NCBI RefSeq assembly: GCF_001618005.1
Contig: NZ_LQXA01000013.1
Location: 162,488-226,487, forward strand
Source of the DNA: Clavibacter tessellarius
Lineage (GTDB): Bacteria > Actinomycetota > Actinomycetes > Actinomycetales > Microbacteriaceae
Direction of reading: 5' to 3'
Length of the DNA: 64,000 nt
Within the stretch, counting starts at the first letter, position 1, and each line of letters opens with the position of its first letter. The translations under genes were made by a program, and so were the position numbers. This document shows, piece after piece, positions 1 to 8,282 of this stretch. The notes under the pieces are model-generated. The model made no database searches. It worked only from the letters and a program-made list of their open reading frames with translations, and was not told where the DNA came from.

Positions 1-273
1 CTGACCGCCGGCCATGAAGGCCTCGCGTCCGGCGCCGGATCCGTCGGGCGAGTAGTTGATCGTGACGCCGGTGTTGGCCGTCTGGAAGGCCTTGGTCCAG
101 GCCTCCTGAGCGGAGCCCTGCGACGAGGCGCCGATGCCGTTGAGGGTGCCCTCGAGGGTGGAGCCGGATGCGGCGCCTCCCTCGGCGGGGGCCTCGTTGG
201 ACGCGCAGGAGGAGAGGGCGAGGGCGACGACGGCGGCGAGGGCCGCGGCGCCGGTGAGGCGGGTGCTGTTCAC
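1..273 (-). CDS. pstS: Phosphate ABC transporter substrate-binding lipoprotein PstS (5' part only)
   Basis: Only the first 91 codons are in the window; the gene continues beyond the left edge. The product starts with a lipoprotein signal peptide whose lipobox ends at Cys23 (LSSC). It then has a Ser/Glu/Gly-rich linker and the typical PstS opening GIGASSQGSAQ, followed by a phosphate-loop-like stretch ending SGAGREAF. PstS binds phosphate outside the membrane and delivers it to PstCAB. The GTG start at 273 is preceded by GGAAGG at good spacing. A candidate PHO box lies upstream at 369-390. Confidence 0.9.
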   Translation of the reverse strand, partial: MNSTRLTGAAALAAVVALALSSCASNEAPAEGGAASGSTLEGTLNGIGASSQGSAQEAWTKAFQTANTGVTINYSPDGSGAGREAFMAGGQ

Positions 274-357
274 GGGGGTGGAGCCTTCCAGATGGATCGG
301 GTGGTGGTCACTCGGCCGGTGCGGGGCCGTGGGCGACGCTATGCAGGCGGATCCCCG

Positions 358-390
358 GGGTGGGGTACGGGAGGTGGACGCCAGGTGGAC
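358..390 (-). promoter_or_regulatory. Candidate PHO box upstream of pstS
   Basis: Read on the minus strand, positions 390-380 and 379-369 are two adjacent 11-nt units, GTCCACCTGGC and GTCCACCTCCC, that share their first eight bases. A weaker third unit starting GTACCCC follows at 368-358. Actinobacterial PhoP sites are known to be 11-nt direct repeats of GTTCACC type, so this is a plausible PhoP operator for phosphate-starvation control of pstS. Confidence 0.6.
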
Positions 391-394
391 GCGA

Positions 395-418
395 GCTTTC
401 CCGCAGGTGCGGGAAAGC
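395..418. repeat. Perfect 10-bp inverted repeat between pstS and the kinase gene
   Basis: GCTTTCCCGC (395-404) is followed by a 4-base loop and its exact complement (409-418). There is no T-tract. It lies between two divergent genes, so it could be an operator palindrome or a hairpin in the pstS leader. Confidence 0.6.
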
Positions 419-555
419 GGATCGGGCCCGTGATCCCGGGCCTCGCCCCTCGAACTGGGGGCGTCGCCGGTGGCCCTCGGCACGGGATCGCGGGCCGGCC
501 TCCGTCGCGAGGATGAAGTCCGCCGCCCGGGCGCCCTCCGGCCGCGACGCGCTCC

Positions 556-561
556 TAGCCT
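556..561 (+). promoter_or_regulatory. -10 box TAGCCT, leaderless start of the kinase gene
   Basis: TAGCCT ends 6 nt before the ATG at 568 and there is no Shine-Dalgarno sequence, so transcription probably begins at the start codon. Confidence 0.55.
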
Positions 562-567
562 GAGCCC

Positions 568-1818
568 ATGACCCCACCCCGTCTCCTCGCCGCCGTCGCC
601 GCGCCGCTCGCCGGCGTCGCGTACGCCGCCGTCTGGATCGTCGCCGAGTCCGGGCGCTCCGGCCTCGCCGGCGTCGCGACCCTCGCCGTCGCGTACGGCG
701 CGGCCGTCGCCCTCGCCGTGTGGCTGCCCGCCGCGTCCCTCGCGATCGTCGTCGCGATGCCCGTGCTGCAGCTCGCCGGGTACGCGCCGCCCGTCGACTC
801 CACCACCTGGCCGATGCTCGCGGCGATCGGCGTGGTCGCGTTCGTCGTCGGCGCCACCGGCACCCGGCGGATGCGCGTCGCGTCCGCGGCGGCAGCCGTG
901 GTCGGCGCGGCGGTCGCGGCGCTCGGCCTCGGCAGGGGCACCGCATCCGGCCCGACCGCGTGGGTCGGCGTCTCCTCCGCGCCGGACGCGACCGCCCTGC
1001 TCGTGCTCGGCGCGGTCGGCGCCGTCGGCGTCTGCGCGGCGCTCGGCGCGGGCCTCGGCGCGGCCGTCCGCCTCGGTCGCCTCGACCGCGTGCTCGCGGA
1101 CGCCGAGGACCGCCTCGCGCAGACCGACCTGGAGCTGCGCCTCGGCCTCGAGCGCGCCCGCATCTCCCGCGACGTGCACGACTCCGTCGCCCACGCGCTC
1201 ACCATCGTCGTGGCGCAGTCCGAGGGCGCGACCGCGATGTCCGACCGCCAGCCGCAGGTGGTCCGCGGAGCCCTGACCGCGATCTCCGGCGTCGCCCGCG
1301 ACGCGCTGTCCGACGTGCGCGGCCTCGTCGAGCGGATCACCGAGGCCGGCGACGAGCTGCTGTCGCTCCAGGACGTGCCACTGCTGGTCGAGCGCATGCG
1401 CGAGGTCGGCATGGAGGTGGCGGTCGACGAGCTCGGCGAGCGCCCCGCCCTCCGGCCCGCGCAGCAGCTCGCGGTCTACCGCATCGTGCAGGAGAGCCTG
1501 ACGAACGCGCTCAAGCACGGCGGATCCCGGAGCCGCGCGTCCGTCGTCCTCGACTGGCGGGGGCCCGGCCTCGCGCTCCTGATCCGCTCCTCGGGCACCG
1601 CGCCCCTCGTCGGTCGGGGCTCGCTCCCGGGCCCCGGCGCGGGGATCGCCGGGATGCGCGAGCGGGCCCGGATCGGCGGCGGCTGGCTGACGGCCGAGCC
1701 CGACGGCGCCGACGGGTTCGTCGTCACGGCCTTCCTGCCCGCGGACGACGCCGTGGTGCCGGATGCCGCCGACGCCGACGCGACCACCGCCCAGCCCGCC
1801 GCGGTGCCCCGTGGCTGA
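568..1818 (+). CDS. NarL-type sensor histidine kinase (membrane)
   Basis: The 416-residue protein begins with about 165 residues of hydrophobic segments that look like several membrane spans. A HisKA_3 dimerisation region follows, with the phospho-acceptor His204 in RDVHDSVAH. A C-terminal HATPase domain carries the N-box QESLTNALKHGG and the glycine-rich GAGIAGMRERA. It should autophosphorylate and pass phosphate to the response regulator encoded next, whose start overlaps this stop by 8 bases. The signal is unknown because no recognisable sensor domain is present. The start is supported by a -10 box 6 nt upstream, which suggests a leaderless mRNA. Confidence 0.9.
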   Translation: MTPPRLLAAVAAPLAGVAYAAVWIVAESGRSGLAGVATLAVAYGAAVALAVWLPAASLAIVVAMPVLQLAGYAPPVDSTTWPMLAAIGVVAFVVGATGTRRMRVASAAAAVVGAAVAALGLGRGTASGPTAWVGVSSAPDATALLVLGAVGAVGVCAALGAGLGAAVRLGRLDRVLADAEDRLAQTDLELRLGLERARISRDVHDSVAHALTIVVAQSEGATAMSDRQPQVVRGALTAISGVARDALSDVRGLVERITEAGDELLSLQDVPLLVERMREVGMEVAVDELGERPALRPAQQLAVYRIVQESLTNALKHGGSRSRASVVLDWRGPGLALLIRSSGTAPLVGRGSLPGPGAGIAGMRERARIGGGWLTAEPDGADGFVVTAFLPADDAVVPDAADADATTAQPAAVPRG

Positions 1819-2458
1819 CCGCGTGCGCGTCGCCGTGGTCGACGACCAGCGGCTGTTCACCGAGGGGCTCCGGATGCAGATCGACGCCGCGGACGACCTC
1901 GAGTGCGTCGGCATCGCGGACGACGGGCGCGCCGGGATCGACCTCGTGCGCCGCGAGCAGCCCGACGTCGTGCTGATGGACCTCCGCATGCCCGTGCTCG
2001 ACGGCCTCGCCGCGACCGCGTCGCTCCGCGACGGCGCCGACCGGGCCCCTCGCGTGGTCGTGCTCACGACCCTGCGCGACGACCGCGCCGTGCACGCGGC
2101 CGCCCGCGCCGGCGCCTCCGCGTTCCTCACCAAGGACGCCCGCCCCGAGGTGCTGCTCGCCACCGTGCGGGCGGCCGCGGCGGGCGACGTCACGGGCGAC
2201 CCCGAGGAGCTGCTCCGCGACTTCGGCGCCCCGCCGCCCCGCGCCGACGTGGGCGCGCTCGACCGCCTGACCCCGCGCGAGCGCGAGACCTTCCTGCTGG
2301 TCGCGCGCGGACTCACCAACAGCCAGATCGCCGAGGCGGCCTTCGTCTCGGAGTCGACCGTGAAGACGCACGTGCAGGGGGTGCTCGCGAAGCTCGGCCT
2401 CCGCAGCCGCCTGCAGGTCGTCGTCTTCGCCCATGAGAGAGGACTGGTGCGCTCGTGA
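1811..2458 (+). CDS. NarL/LuxR-family response regulator
   Basis: The 215-residue protein has an N-terminal receiver domain with acidic residues in VVDDQ and the phospho-acceptor Asp57 in LMDLRMP, and Lys in FLTKDAR. The C-terminal LuxR-type helix-turn-helix runs LTPRERETFLL to STVKTHVQGVL. It is the cognate regulator of the kinase just upstream. The GTG at 1811 overlaps the kinase stop by 8 bases and gives a normal receiver N-terminus; earlier starts in the same frame would add a proline-rich tail that looks like kinase-frame shadow. The downstream gene overlaps its stop by 4 bases. Confidence 0.92.
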   Translation: MADRVRVAVVDDQRLFTEGLRMQIDAADDLECVGIADDGRAGIDLVRREQPDVVLMDLRMPVLDGLAATASLRDGADRAPRVVVLTTLRDDRAVHAAARAGASAFLTKDARPEVLLATVRAAAAGDVTGDPEELLRDFGAPPPRADVGALDRLTPRERETFLLVARGLTNSQIAEAAFVSESTVKTHVQGVLAKLGLRSRLQVVVFAHERGLVRS

Positions 2459-3393
2459 ACGCATCCCCCATCCGCGCGTCCGCCGGGCGCCTGATCCGCC
2501 GGATCCGCACCCCGCGCGGCGTCGTCGCCACCCTGGTCGCCGCGGGTCTCGTCGGCGTCGCCGTCGTGAACGCGCCGGCGCCCCGCACCGAGCCCGTCCC
2601 GGATCCGCCCGCGCAGGACGCCGCGGCGTGGACCATGCCGCTCGACGCGGCCGTGGGCGTCTCGATGGACGCCGGCGACGTGGCCGAGGACATCCGCCTG
2701 CGCCCGTGCCTCACCGCCCAGGGCATCGCGGACGAGGCGCCCGCGCTCGACCCGGCGGTGCTCCTCGCGCCGGAGTCGCACGCGGACGGTCGCCTCGTCG
2801 CGCCGCCGCTCGACGAGGCCCGCGCCGCCCGGTACGGCCACGGTCCGGTGGTGGATCCCGCGCGCGCCGAGCTGCGGGAGTGGCGGATGGCGCGCAACGA
2901 CGACGACGCGCGCGGCCGCGCGCTCGATGCCTGCCTCCCCGGTGTCCGCGCGGGAGTCTGGGCGCACCCGGGCGCGAACCAGGACATCCAGATGCGCGCG
3001 CTCGAGCTGCGCGCCGACGCCCGGGAGCGCGCCCTGGGCGACCCCGCGGTCGTCGCGGCGGCCGACGCGTGGCGCGGTTGCCTGGCCGAGTCCTCCGCCG
3101 ACGAGCTCCGCGACCGGGGCCGCCCGCTGCCCGCGGATCCGATGACGCTGCTCGAGCCCGGCGACGACGCGCCCGCGGCGGACACCGCGCTCGCCCGCGC
3201 CGACGCCTCCTGCCAGGCGTCGTCGGGCTACCGCGCCGCCCTGTACGACGCGCAGTGGCGCGAGGAGTCGCTCGTGACCGCGGCCGACGCCGCCATGCTC
3301 TCCTCCGCGCGTGCCCGCCAGGTGGTCGCGACGACCGCCGCTGTGCGCGAGGTGCTGCTCGGCGACGGCGCGGAGGCGGACGACCGCGGCTGA
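2455..3393 (+). CDS. Secreted or membrane-anchored protein of unknown function, third gene of the kinase operon
   Basis: The 312-residue product has a basic N-terminus (RLIRRIRTPRG) and one hydrophobic segment at about residues 22-40, so it is likely anchored or exported. The rest is Ala/Asp/Arg-rich with Cys residues in RPCLT, DACLPG, RGCLAES and ASCQAS that could form disulfides outside the cell. I recognise no family. Its GTG start overlaps the regulator stop (GTGA), so it is translated with the two-component pair. It may be a target or an accessory sensor of that system; this is inference from position only. Confidence 0.75.
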   Translation: MNASPIRASAGRLIRRIRTPRGVVATLVAAGLVGVAVVNAPAPRTEPVPDPPAQDAAAWTMPLDAAVGVSMDAGDVAEDIRLRPCLTAQGIADEAPALDPAVLLAPESHADGRLVAPPLDEARAARYGHGPVVDPARAELREWRMARNDDDARGRALDACLPGVRAGVWAHPGANQDIQMRALELRADARERALGDPAVVAAADAWRGCLAESSADELRDRGRPLPADPMTLLEPGDDAPAADTALARADASCQASSGYRAALYDAQWREESLVTAADAAMLSSARARQVVATTAAVREVLLGDGAEADDRG

Positions 3394-3493
3394 ACGGGAT
3401 GCCGCGCAGCTGACCCGGACGGCGCCCGGCGGACGGGATCCGCTCGGGCGCCGCACGGCCCGTGGCAGGCTGGCGCCCTCCCCCTCCACCCCG

Positions 3494-3501
3494 ACGAGAG
3501 G
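3494..3501 (+). promoter_or_regulatory. Extended Shine-Dalgarno ACGAGAGG
   Basis: ACGAGAGG ends 6 nt before the ATG at 3508. The same octamer precedes the genes starting at 8283, 28434 (minus) and 54389. Confidence 0.6.
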
Positions 3502-3507
3502 CGCTCC

Positions 3508-4017
3508 ATGCCCGAGACCCTCGACGCCCAGCTCGACCGCATCGTCGCCGCGCGCGACCGCGACGACATGGGCCCGACCATCGCCGCCCTCCTCCCCCTC
3601 CTGGAGCGGCACCCGGACGACGCCCGCGTGCTTTACGAGGTCGGCGGCGCCTACGACACCGCGGGCGAGGAGGCCCGGGCGCTCGAGCTCTACGAGCGCG
3701 CGGAGGCGCAGGGTCTCACGGGCGACATCCGCCGCCGCTGCTACCTCCAGCACGGCAGCACGCTGCGGAACCTCGGGCGCGTCGACGAGTCGCTCGCGCT
3801 GTTCGCGCGGGTGCGGGCCGAGTTCCCGGACTCGTCGTCGCTCGCCGTGTTCGAGGCGCTGACGCTGCACGCGGCGGGGCGGGCGGATGCGGCGCTCGCG
3901 CGGATCCTCCTGGTCGTCGCCGACCGCGTGCCCGACCCGGAGCTGCAGCGCTACCTGCCCGCCATCCGCGGCAACGCGGAGCACCTCGCGTCCCTCGACG
4001 CGGCGGAGCCCGCGTAG
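3508..4017 (+). CDS. Tetratricopeptide repeat protein (TPR_5 type)
   Basis: The 169-residue soluble protein is built from helical TPR-like units. Recognisable repeats are around residues 35-70 (DDARVLYEVGGAYDTAGEEARALELYERA) and 75-110 (LQHGSTLRNLGRVDESLALFARV). Such proteins are usually interaction scaffolds; no enzyme motif is present. The ATG is supported by an upstream ACGAGAGG. The neighbouring alcohol dehydrogenase on the same strand is 127 bases away and probably separately transcribed, so the context gives no clear role. Confidence 0.82.
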   Translation: MPETLDAQLDRIVAARDRDDMGPTIAALLPLLERHPDDARVLYEVGGAYDTAGEEARALELYERAEAQGLTGDIRRRCYLQHGSTLRNLGRVDESLALFARVRAEFPDSSSLAVFEALTLHAAGRADAALARILLVVADRVPDPELQRYLPAIRGNAEHLASLDAAEPA

Positions 4018-4144
4018 CCGACGCGGCCGGGCCAGCGGAGCAGGGACCGCCCGTCCCGCGACGGGCACCGCCCGCGCCGTCGGATACCGTGGACGGGCCC
4101 GTCCGCCCGACCCCGTCGGGCCCCGCCTGCCCCGAGGAGCCCCC

Positions 4145-5185
4145 ATGCGCGCCGTCGTCTACGAGGAGTTCGGCACGACGCCGGTCGTCCGCGAGCTGCC
4201 CGACCCCGTCCCGTCCGCCGCCGGTGTGGTCGTGCGCGTCGAGGCCACGGGCGTCTGCCGCAGCGACGCGCACGGCTGGCTCGGGCACGACGACGGCATC
4301 GAGCTCCCGCAGGTGCCGGGCCACGAGCTCGTGGGCCGGATCCACCAGGTCGGCCCCGAGGTCACCCGCTTCCACGTCGGCGATCGCGTCACGGTCCCCT
4401 TCGTCTGCGCCTGCGGCCGCTGCGAGGAGTGCCGCGCCGGCAACGGCCAGGTGTGCCGGGACCAGACGCAGCCGGGCTTCACGCACTGGGGCTCGTTCGC
4501 CGAGCTGGTGGCGCTGCACGACGCCGACGTCAACCTGATCCCCGTGCCCGAGGGCCTCGACGCCGGTGCCGCCGCGCTCCTCGGCTGCCGCTTCGCCACG
4601 GCCTTCCGCGGGCTCGTGCACCGGGCACGGCTGCAGCGCGGCGAGCGCCTGCTCGTCGTCGGCTGCGGCGGGGTGGGCCTCAGCGCCGCGATGATCGGCA
4701 TCGCCGTGGGCGCGGAGGTCATCGCGGTCGACATCGACCCGGCCGCCCTCGCGCGCGCCTCGGAGCTGGGTGCCGGGTACACGATCGACTCGTCCGGCAT
4801 GTCGGAGGAGGACGTGCTCGACGCGGTGCGCGCCGTCTCCCCCGACGGCGTGCAGGTGTCGGTGGAGGCGCTCGGGCGCGAGTCCACGATGCGACTGAGC
4901 CTGCTCGCGCTCGCGCCGCTCGGCCGCCAGGTGCAGATCGGGCTGTTCGCGAGCGAGCCGGCGATGCCCGTGCCGACCATCATCAGCCAGGAGCTGAGCC
5001 TGCACGGCAGCCACGGCATGCCCGCGCACGACTACCCGGAGCTGATGGCGCTCGTGGCGTCGGGCGCGCTCCGCCCCGAGCTGCTCATCGAGCACCGGAT
5101 CCCGCTCGACGACGCCCCGGCCGCGCTCGAGGCGCTCGCGTCGGGCGACCGCTCGGCCGGCATCACGCTGGTCGAGGTGGGCTGA
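4145..5185 (+). CDS. Zinc-dependent alcohol dehydrogenase (MDR superfamily)
   Basis: The 346-residue protein has the N-terminal GroES-like fold with the catalytic zinc Cys in GVCRSDAHGW and the following GHE in VPGHELVG. The structural zinc cluster CACGRCEECRAGNGQVC is at about residues 92-108. The Rossmann domain contains GCGGVGLSAAMIG. It should oxidise an alcohol or polyol with NAD(P); the substrate cannot be read from the sequence. Asp in VDIDP after the second strand fits NAD rather than NADP. The start ATG has GAGGAG upstream, and a TACCGT -10-like hexamer lies at 4085-4090. Confidence 0.88.
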   Translation: MRAVVYEEFGTTPVVRELPDPVPSAAGVVVRVEATGVCRSDAHGWLGHDDGIELPQVPGHELVGRIHQVGPEVTRFHVGDRVTVPFVCACGRCEECRAGNGQVCRDQTQPGFTHWGSFAELVALHDADVNLIPVPEGLDAGAAALLGCRFATAFRGLVHRARLQRGERLLVVGCGGVGLSAAMIGIAVGAEVIAVDIDPAALARASELGAGYTIDSSGMSEEDVLDAVRAVSPDGVQVSVEALGRESTMRLSLLALAPLGRQVQIGLFASEPAMPVPTIISQELSLHGSHGMPAHDYPELMALVASGALRPELLIEHRIPLDDAPAALEALASGDRSAGITLVEVG

Positions 5186-5206
5186 GCCCGGTCCCGCCCG
5201 GCCCGA

Positions 5207-6226
5207 CTACCGCGGCGCGTCGAACCAGGCGTCGACCGCGGCGGTGATCCCCGCGTCGTCGACCACGACGTCCGGGACGATGGGCACGCCGTAGCGCTTC
5301 CCCGTGCGATCCGCGTCCACGGCGTTCGTGAGGTTCACGATCGCGCCGTCGAACAGGGTCCGCGGCTCGTTCGCCGTGCTGAACCCGTAGGTCGGCTGCC
5401 CGAACGAGCGGACCCCCGCCTGGCCGACGAACGCGAGGGCGGCGGCCTCGCCGGAGCTCCCGGTCATGCCGTCAGTGAGCACGGCGATCGGCAGGCTCCC
5501 GGGCACCCGACCCGCGGCGCTCGTCTCGACGACCTTCCCGTCATCCGCGACGGCGCCGCCCTGCACCGTGACGGGGAGGGACGTGTCGGAGGACTCGAAG
5601 GACATGACCTCGCCCTCGTCGAGGAGCGGCGACAGGGCGGCGAGCATGGGCCACATGTCCCCGCCGCGATTCCCGCGGAGATCCACGACCCAGCCTCGGG
5701 TCGTCGTGGGCGCGGCGGCCACGAGCGCCTGGGCGCCCGCGTCGATGTAGCGCTGGTGCGCCGCGTCGTCCCCGCCGACGAGGGTCGGGACGACGATCGT
5801 CGTGATCCCGTCGGCCGTCGTCACGGTGGGCCGAGGCTCGGGGCCGCCGGTCGTCGGCGGCGCTCCCCGGAACTCGACCGCCGCCTCGTCCGGCGTGAGG
5901 AACGCGCTGTGGTCCCCGCCGAGCTGCGTGACCGCCTTCCTCAGCGCCGGGTAGGTGGCGCCGTAGCTGCGGGCGTCGGCGACCTTCGCGGCGACGCGGG
6001 CCCGCACCTCGGCGACCGTGGCCGGATCCGCCGCGAGGCCGTCCTCCATCCGGTCGACCGCGATGTCGGCGTAGCGCTGCGGCGACGGCGGGATGACGTA
6101 GATGCCGTGCTTCTCGAGGAGCGGCGCGGCGGCGAGGGTCCCGCCGACGAGGAGGACGACCGCCGCGGCGAGCGCGACGGCGAGGCGGCGGAGCAGGCGG
6201 GAGCGGCGGGAGCGCGTCGTGGGCAC
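5207..6226 (-). CDS. S41-family C-terminal processing-like peptidase
   Basis: The 339-residue protein begins with an arginine-rich cytoplasmic tail and one transmembrane segment (about residues 17-38), so the rest is outside. The S41 core shows DLRGNRGGDMW and the nucleophile-bearing TGSSGEAAALA, followed by GQPTYGFS. No PDZ domain is evident, unlike CtpA-type proteases. I chose the GTG at about 6226, which has AGGGTG upstream and gives a compact basic N-terminus. It is divergent from a kinase/regulator pair, so it may be regulated with them. Its substrate is unknown. Confidence 0.85.
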   Translation of the reverse strand: MPTTRSRRSRLLRRLAVALAAAVVLLVGGTLAAAPLLEKHGIYVIPPSPQRYADIAVDRMEDGLAADPATVAEVRARVAAKVADARSYGATYPALRKAVTQLGGDHSAFLTPDEAAVEFRGAPPTTGGPEPRPTVTTADGITTIVVPTLVGGDDAAHQRYIDAGAQALVAAAPTTTRGWVVDLRGNRGGDMWPMLAALSPLLDEGEVMSFESSDTSLPVTVQGGAVADDGKVVETSAAGRVPGSLPIAVLTDGMTGSSGEAAALAFVGQAGVRSFGQPTYGFSTANEPRTLFDGAIVNLTNAVDADRTGKRYGVPIVPDVVVDDAGITAAVDAWFDAPR

Positions 6227-6299
6227 CGGATCACCCTGCCCGAAGCGCGCGCGGGCCGACGCGTCGTCTCCCCCGCCGCCGGGCTGCGATGCTGGCGGG

Positions 6300-7484
6300 G
6301 TGACCCGATCCCCCTCGCGACGGCCCGCGCGCACCGCGTCGGCCTGCGGCGACCTCCCGCGCGGCGTGCGGATCGGGTACGGCGTCGCCCTCGGCGGCCT
6401 GCTGCTCCTCGACGCCGCGGTGTCCGGATCCGTCGGCCAGTGCCTGTACCTCGTGGCCGTGGTGGCGCTGGCGGCGCTGACTGCCCGCGGGCGGGTCCCC
6501 GTGTGGACGGTCGGCGCCGTCGCGGCTGCGGCGACGCTCGCGACCGTGCCGCTCGCCGCGTCCGGCATCGCCGCGCCCTTCGCGCTCAGCGAGGGGCTCG
6601 TGCTGCTCGTCGCGGTCGTCGCGACCACGCGTCGGGCCGTCGGCGCGCGCGGCGCGGCGGCGGTCGCTCTCGTGGCGCTCGCGACCGTGACCCTCCCGGT
6701 GCGGCTGCTGTCGGCGGACACCGCCACCTTCGGGATCCTGCTGGTCGCCGTCGTCGCGTGCGCGCTCGCCGTGGGCGCGACGCTGCGGAACGCCGACGCC
6801 GAGCGCCGCCTCGCCCTCGCGGTCGCCACCCAGCGCGAGCGCGACGGCCTGGCCCGCGACCTGCACGACGACTTCACGAACCGCGTGACCGGCATGATCC
6901 TCCTGGCCCAGGCCGCCCGCCGCCGCGTCGACGCTCCCGGCACCGAGCTCGACGCGGAGCTCGCGCGCATGGAGGAGTCCGGCGGCGAGGCGCTCGCGAG
7001 CATGCGGCGCTGGGTGCGGACGCTGCGCGACACGGGCGTGGAGCGCGATCCCGAGCTGGCCGACGGCATCGACGGGCCCGACGACGCGATCCGCGCGCTC
7101 CTCGACACGTGGGAGGCCGCGGCCCCCGGCCGCCGCGCGGAGCTCCGGGACACCACCGCCGCGCCCCTGCCCGCCGAGGTGCGGGCGACGGCGACGCGCA
7201 TCGTGCAGGAGTCGGTCACGAACGCTACCCGGCACGCGCCCGGCGCCGACCGGATCCGGGTGACGCTCGCCGAGGATCCGCACGCCGACGCCGTGGTCCT
7301 CACCGTCGTCAGCCCGCTCGAGGGCACCGGCCGGCCGGGCGCCGACCCCGTGCCCGGTTCCGCGGGCCTCGGCCTCGTCGGCATGCGCGAGCGCGCCGCG
7401 ATCCTCGGCGGCCGCCTCGACGCCGGGCCCGTCGCGGGCACCTGGACCGTCCGGGCCGTCCTCCCCCGGGACGCCGGCGCATGA
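6300..7484 (+). CDS. NarL-type sensor histidine kinase, second system
   Basis: The 394-residue protein has an N-terminal membrane region of roughly six short hydrophobic segments (residues about 20-160). The HisKA_3 region has His189 in ARDLHDDFTNRV, and the HATPase domain has VQESVTNATRHAPG and GLGLVGMRERAA. It is paired with the response regulator that starts 4 bases before its stop. The GTG at 6300 is the most economical start; an internal GTG at 6366 is also possible. The divergent S41 peptidase lies only about 75 bases away. Confidence 0.88.
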   Translation: MTRSPSRRPARTASACGDLPRGVRIGYGVALGGLLLLDAAVSGSVGQCLYLVAVVALAALTARGRVPVWTVGAVAAAATLATVPLAASGIAAPFALSEGLVLLVAVVATTRRAVGARGAAAVALVALATVTLPVRLLSADTATFGILLVAVVACALAVGATLRNADAERRLALAVATQRERDGLARDLHDDFTNRVTGMILLAQAARRRVDAPGTELDAELARMEESGGEALASMRRWVRTLRDTGVERDPELADGIDGPDDAIRALLDTWEAAAPGRRAELRDTTAAPLPAEVRATATRIVQESVTNATRHAPGADRIRVTLAEDPHADAVVLTVVSPLEGTGRPGADPVPGSAGLGLVGMRERAAILGGRLDAGPVAGTWTVRAVLPRDAGA

Positions 7485-8125
7485 CGATCCGCGTGCTCCT
7501 CGCCGACGACCACCCCTCCGTGCTGCGCGGCCTCGAGGGGATCCTCGCGGGCGAGCCCGACATCGCGGTGGTCGCGTCGTGCGGCGACGGCCTCGCCGCG
7601 CTCGAGGCCGCGCAGCGCCTGCGGCCGGATGTGGCGGTCGTCGACATCCGCATGCCGCGCATGGACGGGCTCGAGCTCACGCGGCTGCTCGCTGGATCCC
7701 GCGCGCGCGTGCCCGTGAAGGTGGTCGTCGCGACGACCTTCGACCTCGACGAGTACGTCTACGGCGCCCTCCGCGCCGGCGCCTCCGGGTTCCTCCTCAA
7801 GGACGCGGGGGCGGGCCTCCTCGTCGAGGCCGTGCGGGCGGCCCACTCGGGCGACCAGCTGATCAGCCCGTCCGTCACGGTGCGCCTGCTGCGGCACCTC
7901 GCGCCGCGCTCCGCCGCCACGATGCACCCGGACCTCACCGCCCGCGAGCTCGAGGTCGCCGCGCTCGTCGGGCGCGGCCGCACGAACGCGGAGGTGGGCG
8001 CGGAGCTCGTGATCTCGCTGGGCACCGTGAAGTCGCACCTCGGATCCCTGCAGGCGAAGCTCGACGCCCGCAACCGCGTGGAGATCGCGGCGTGGGCGTG
8101 GAGCTCGGGGCTGCTGCGGCCCTGA
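7481..8125 (+). CDS. NarL/LuxR-family response regulator, second system
   Basis: The 214-residue protein has a receiver domain (LLADDHPSVLRG; phospho-acceptor Asp55 in VVDIRMPRMDG; Lys in FLLKDAG) and a C-terminal LuxR helix-turn-helix (LTARELEVAALVGRG to GTVKSHLGSLQ). The ATG overlaps the kinase stop by 4 bases (ATGA), so the two are coupled. It resembles DesR/LiaR-type regulators in layout; the regulon is not visible here. Confidence 0.92.
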   Translation: MTIRVLLADDHPSVLRGLEGILAGEPDIAVVASCGDGLAALEAAQRLRPDVAVVDIRMPRMDGLELTRLLAGSRARVPVKVVVATTFDLDEYVYGALRAGASGFLLKDAGAGLLVEAVRAAHSGDQLISPSVTVRLLRHLAPRSAATMHPDLTARELEVAALVGRGRTNAEVGAELVISLGTVKSHLGSLQAKLDARNRVEIAAWAWSSGLLRP

Positions 8126-8282
8126 GGCATGGAGCCGGACGCGCCGGTCGGCGCCGGGCGCGCGGGCATCGGGAACGATCCGCGGAGACCGACCGAACGG
8201 CCGATGCCGCACCGCGCGCCCGGCCCGAGCATGGATCACGGCGGTCGGCCCGAGACGCGGGCCCCGCCGACGAGAGGCCCGC

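Larger units (their letters stand above)
274..567. other. Divergent intergenic region pstS / histidine kinase
   Basis: This gap of about 290 bases holds the candidate PHO box, the 395-418 palindrome and the -10 box of the kinase gene. No convincing coding sequence was seen in it. Confidence 0.6.

Noticed and set aside
8126..8282. Possible small RNA or tRNA in the gap before the DUF418 gene
   Set aside because: No cloverleaf, no CCA-like end and no T-loop motif could be found.
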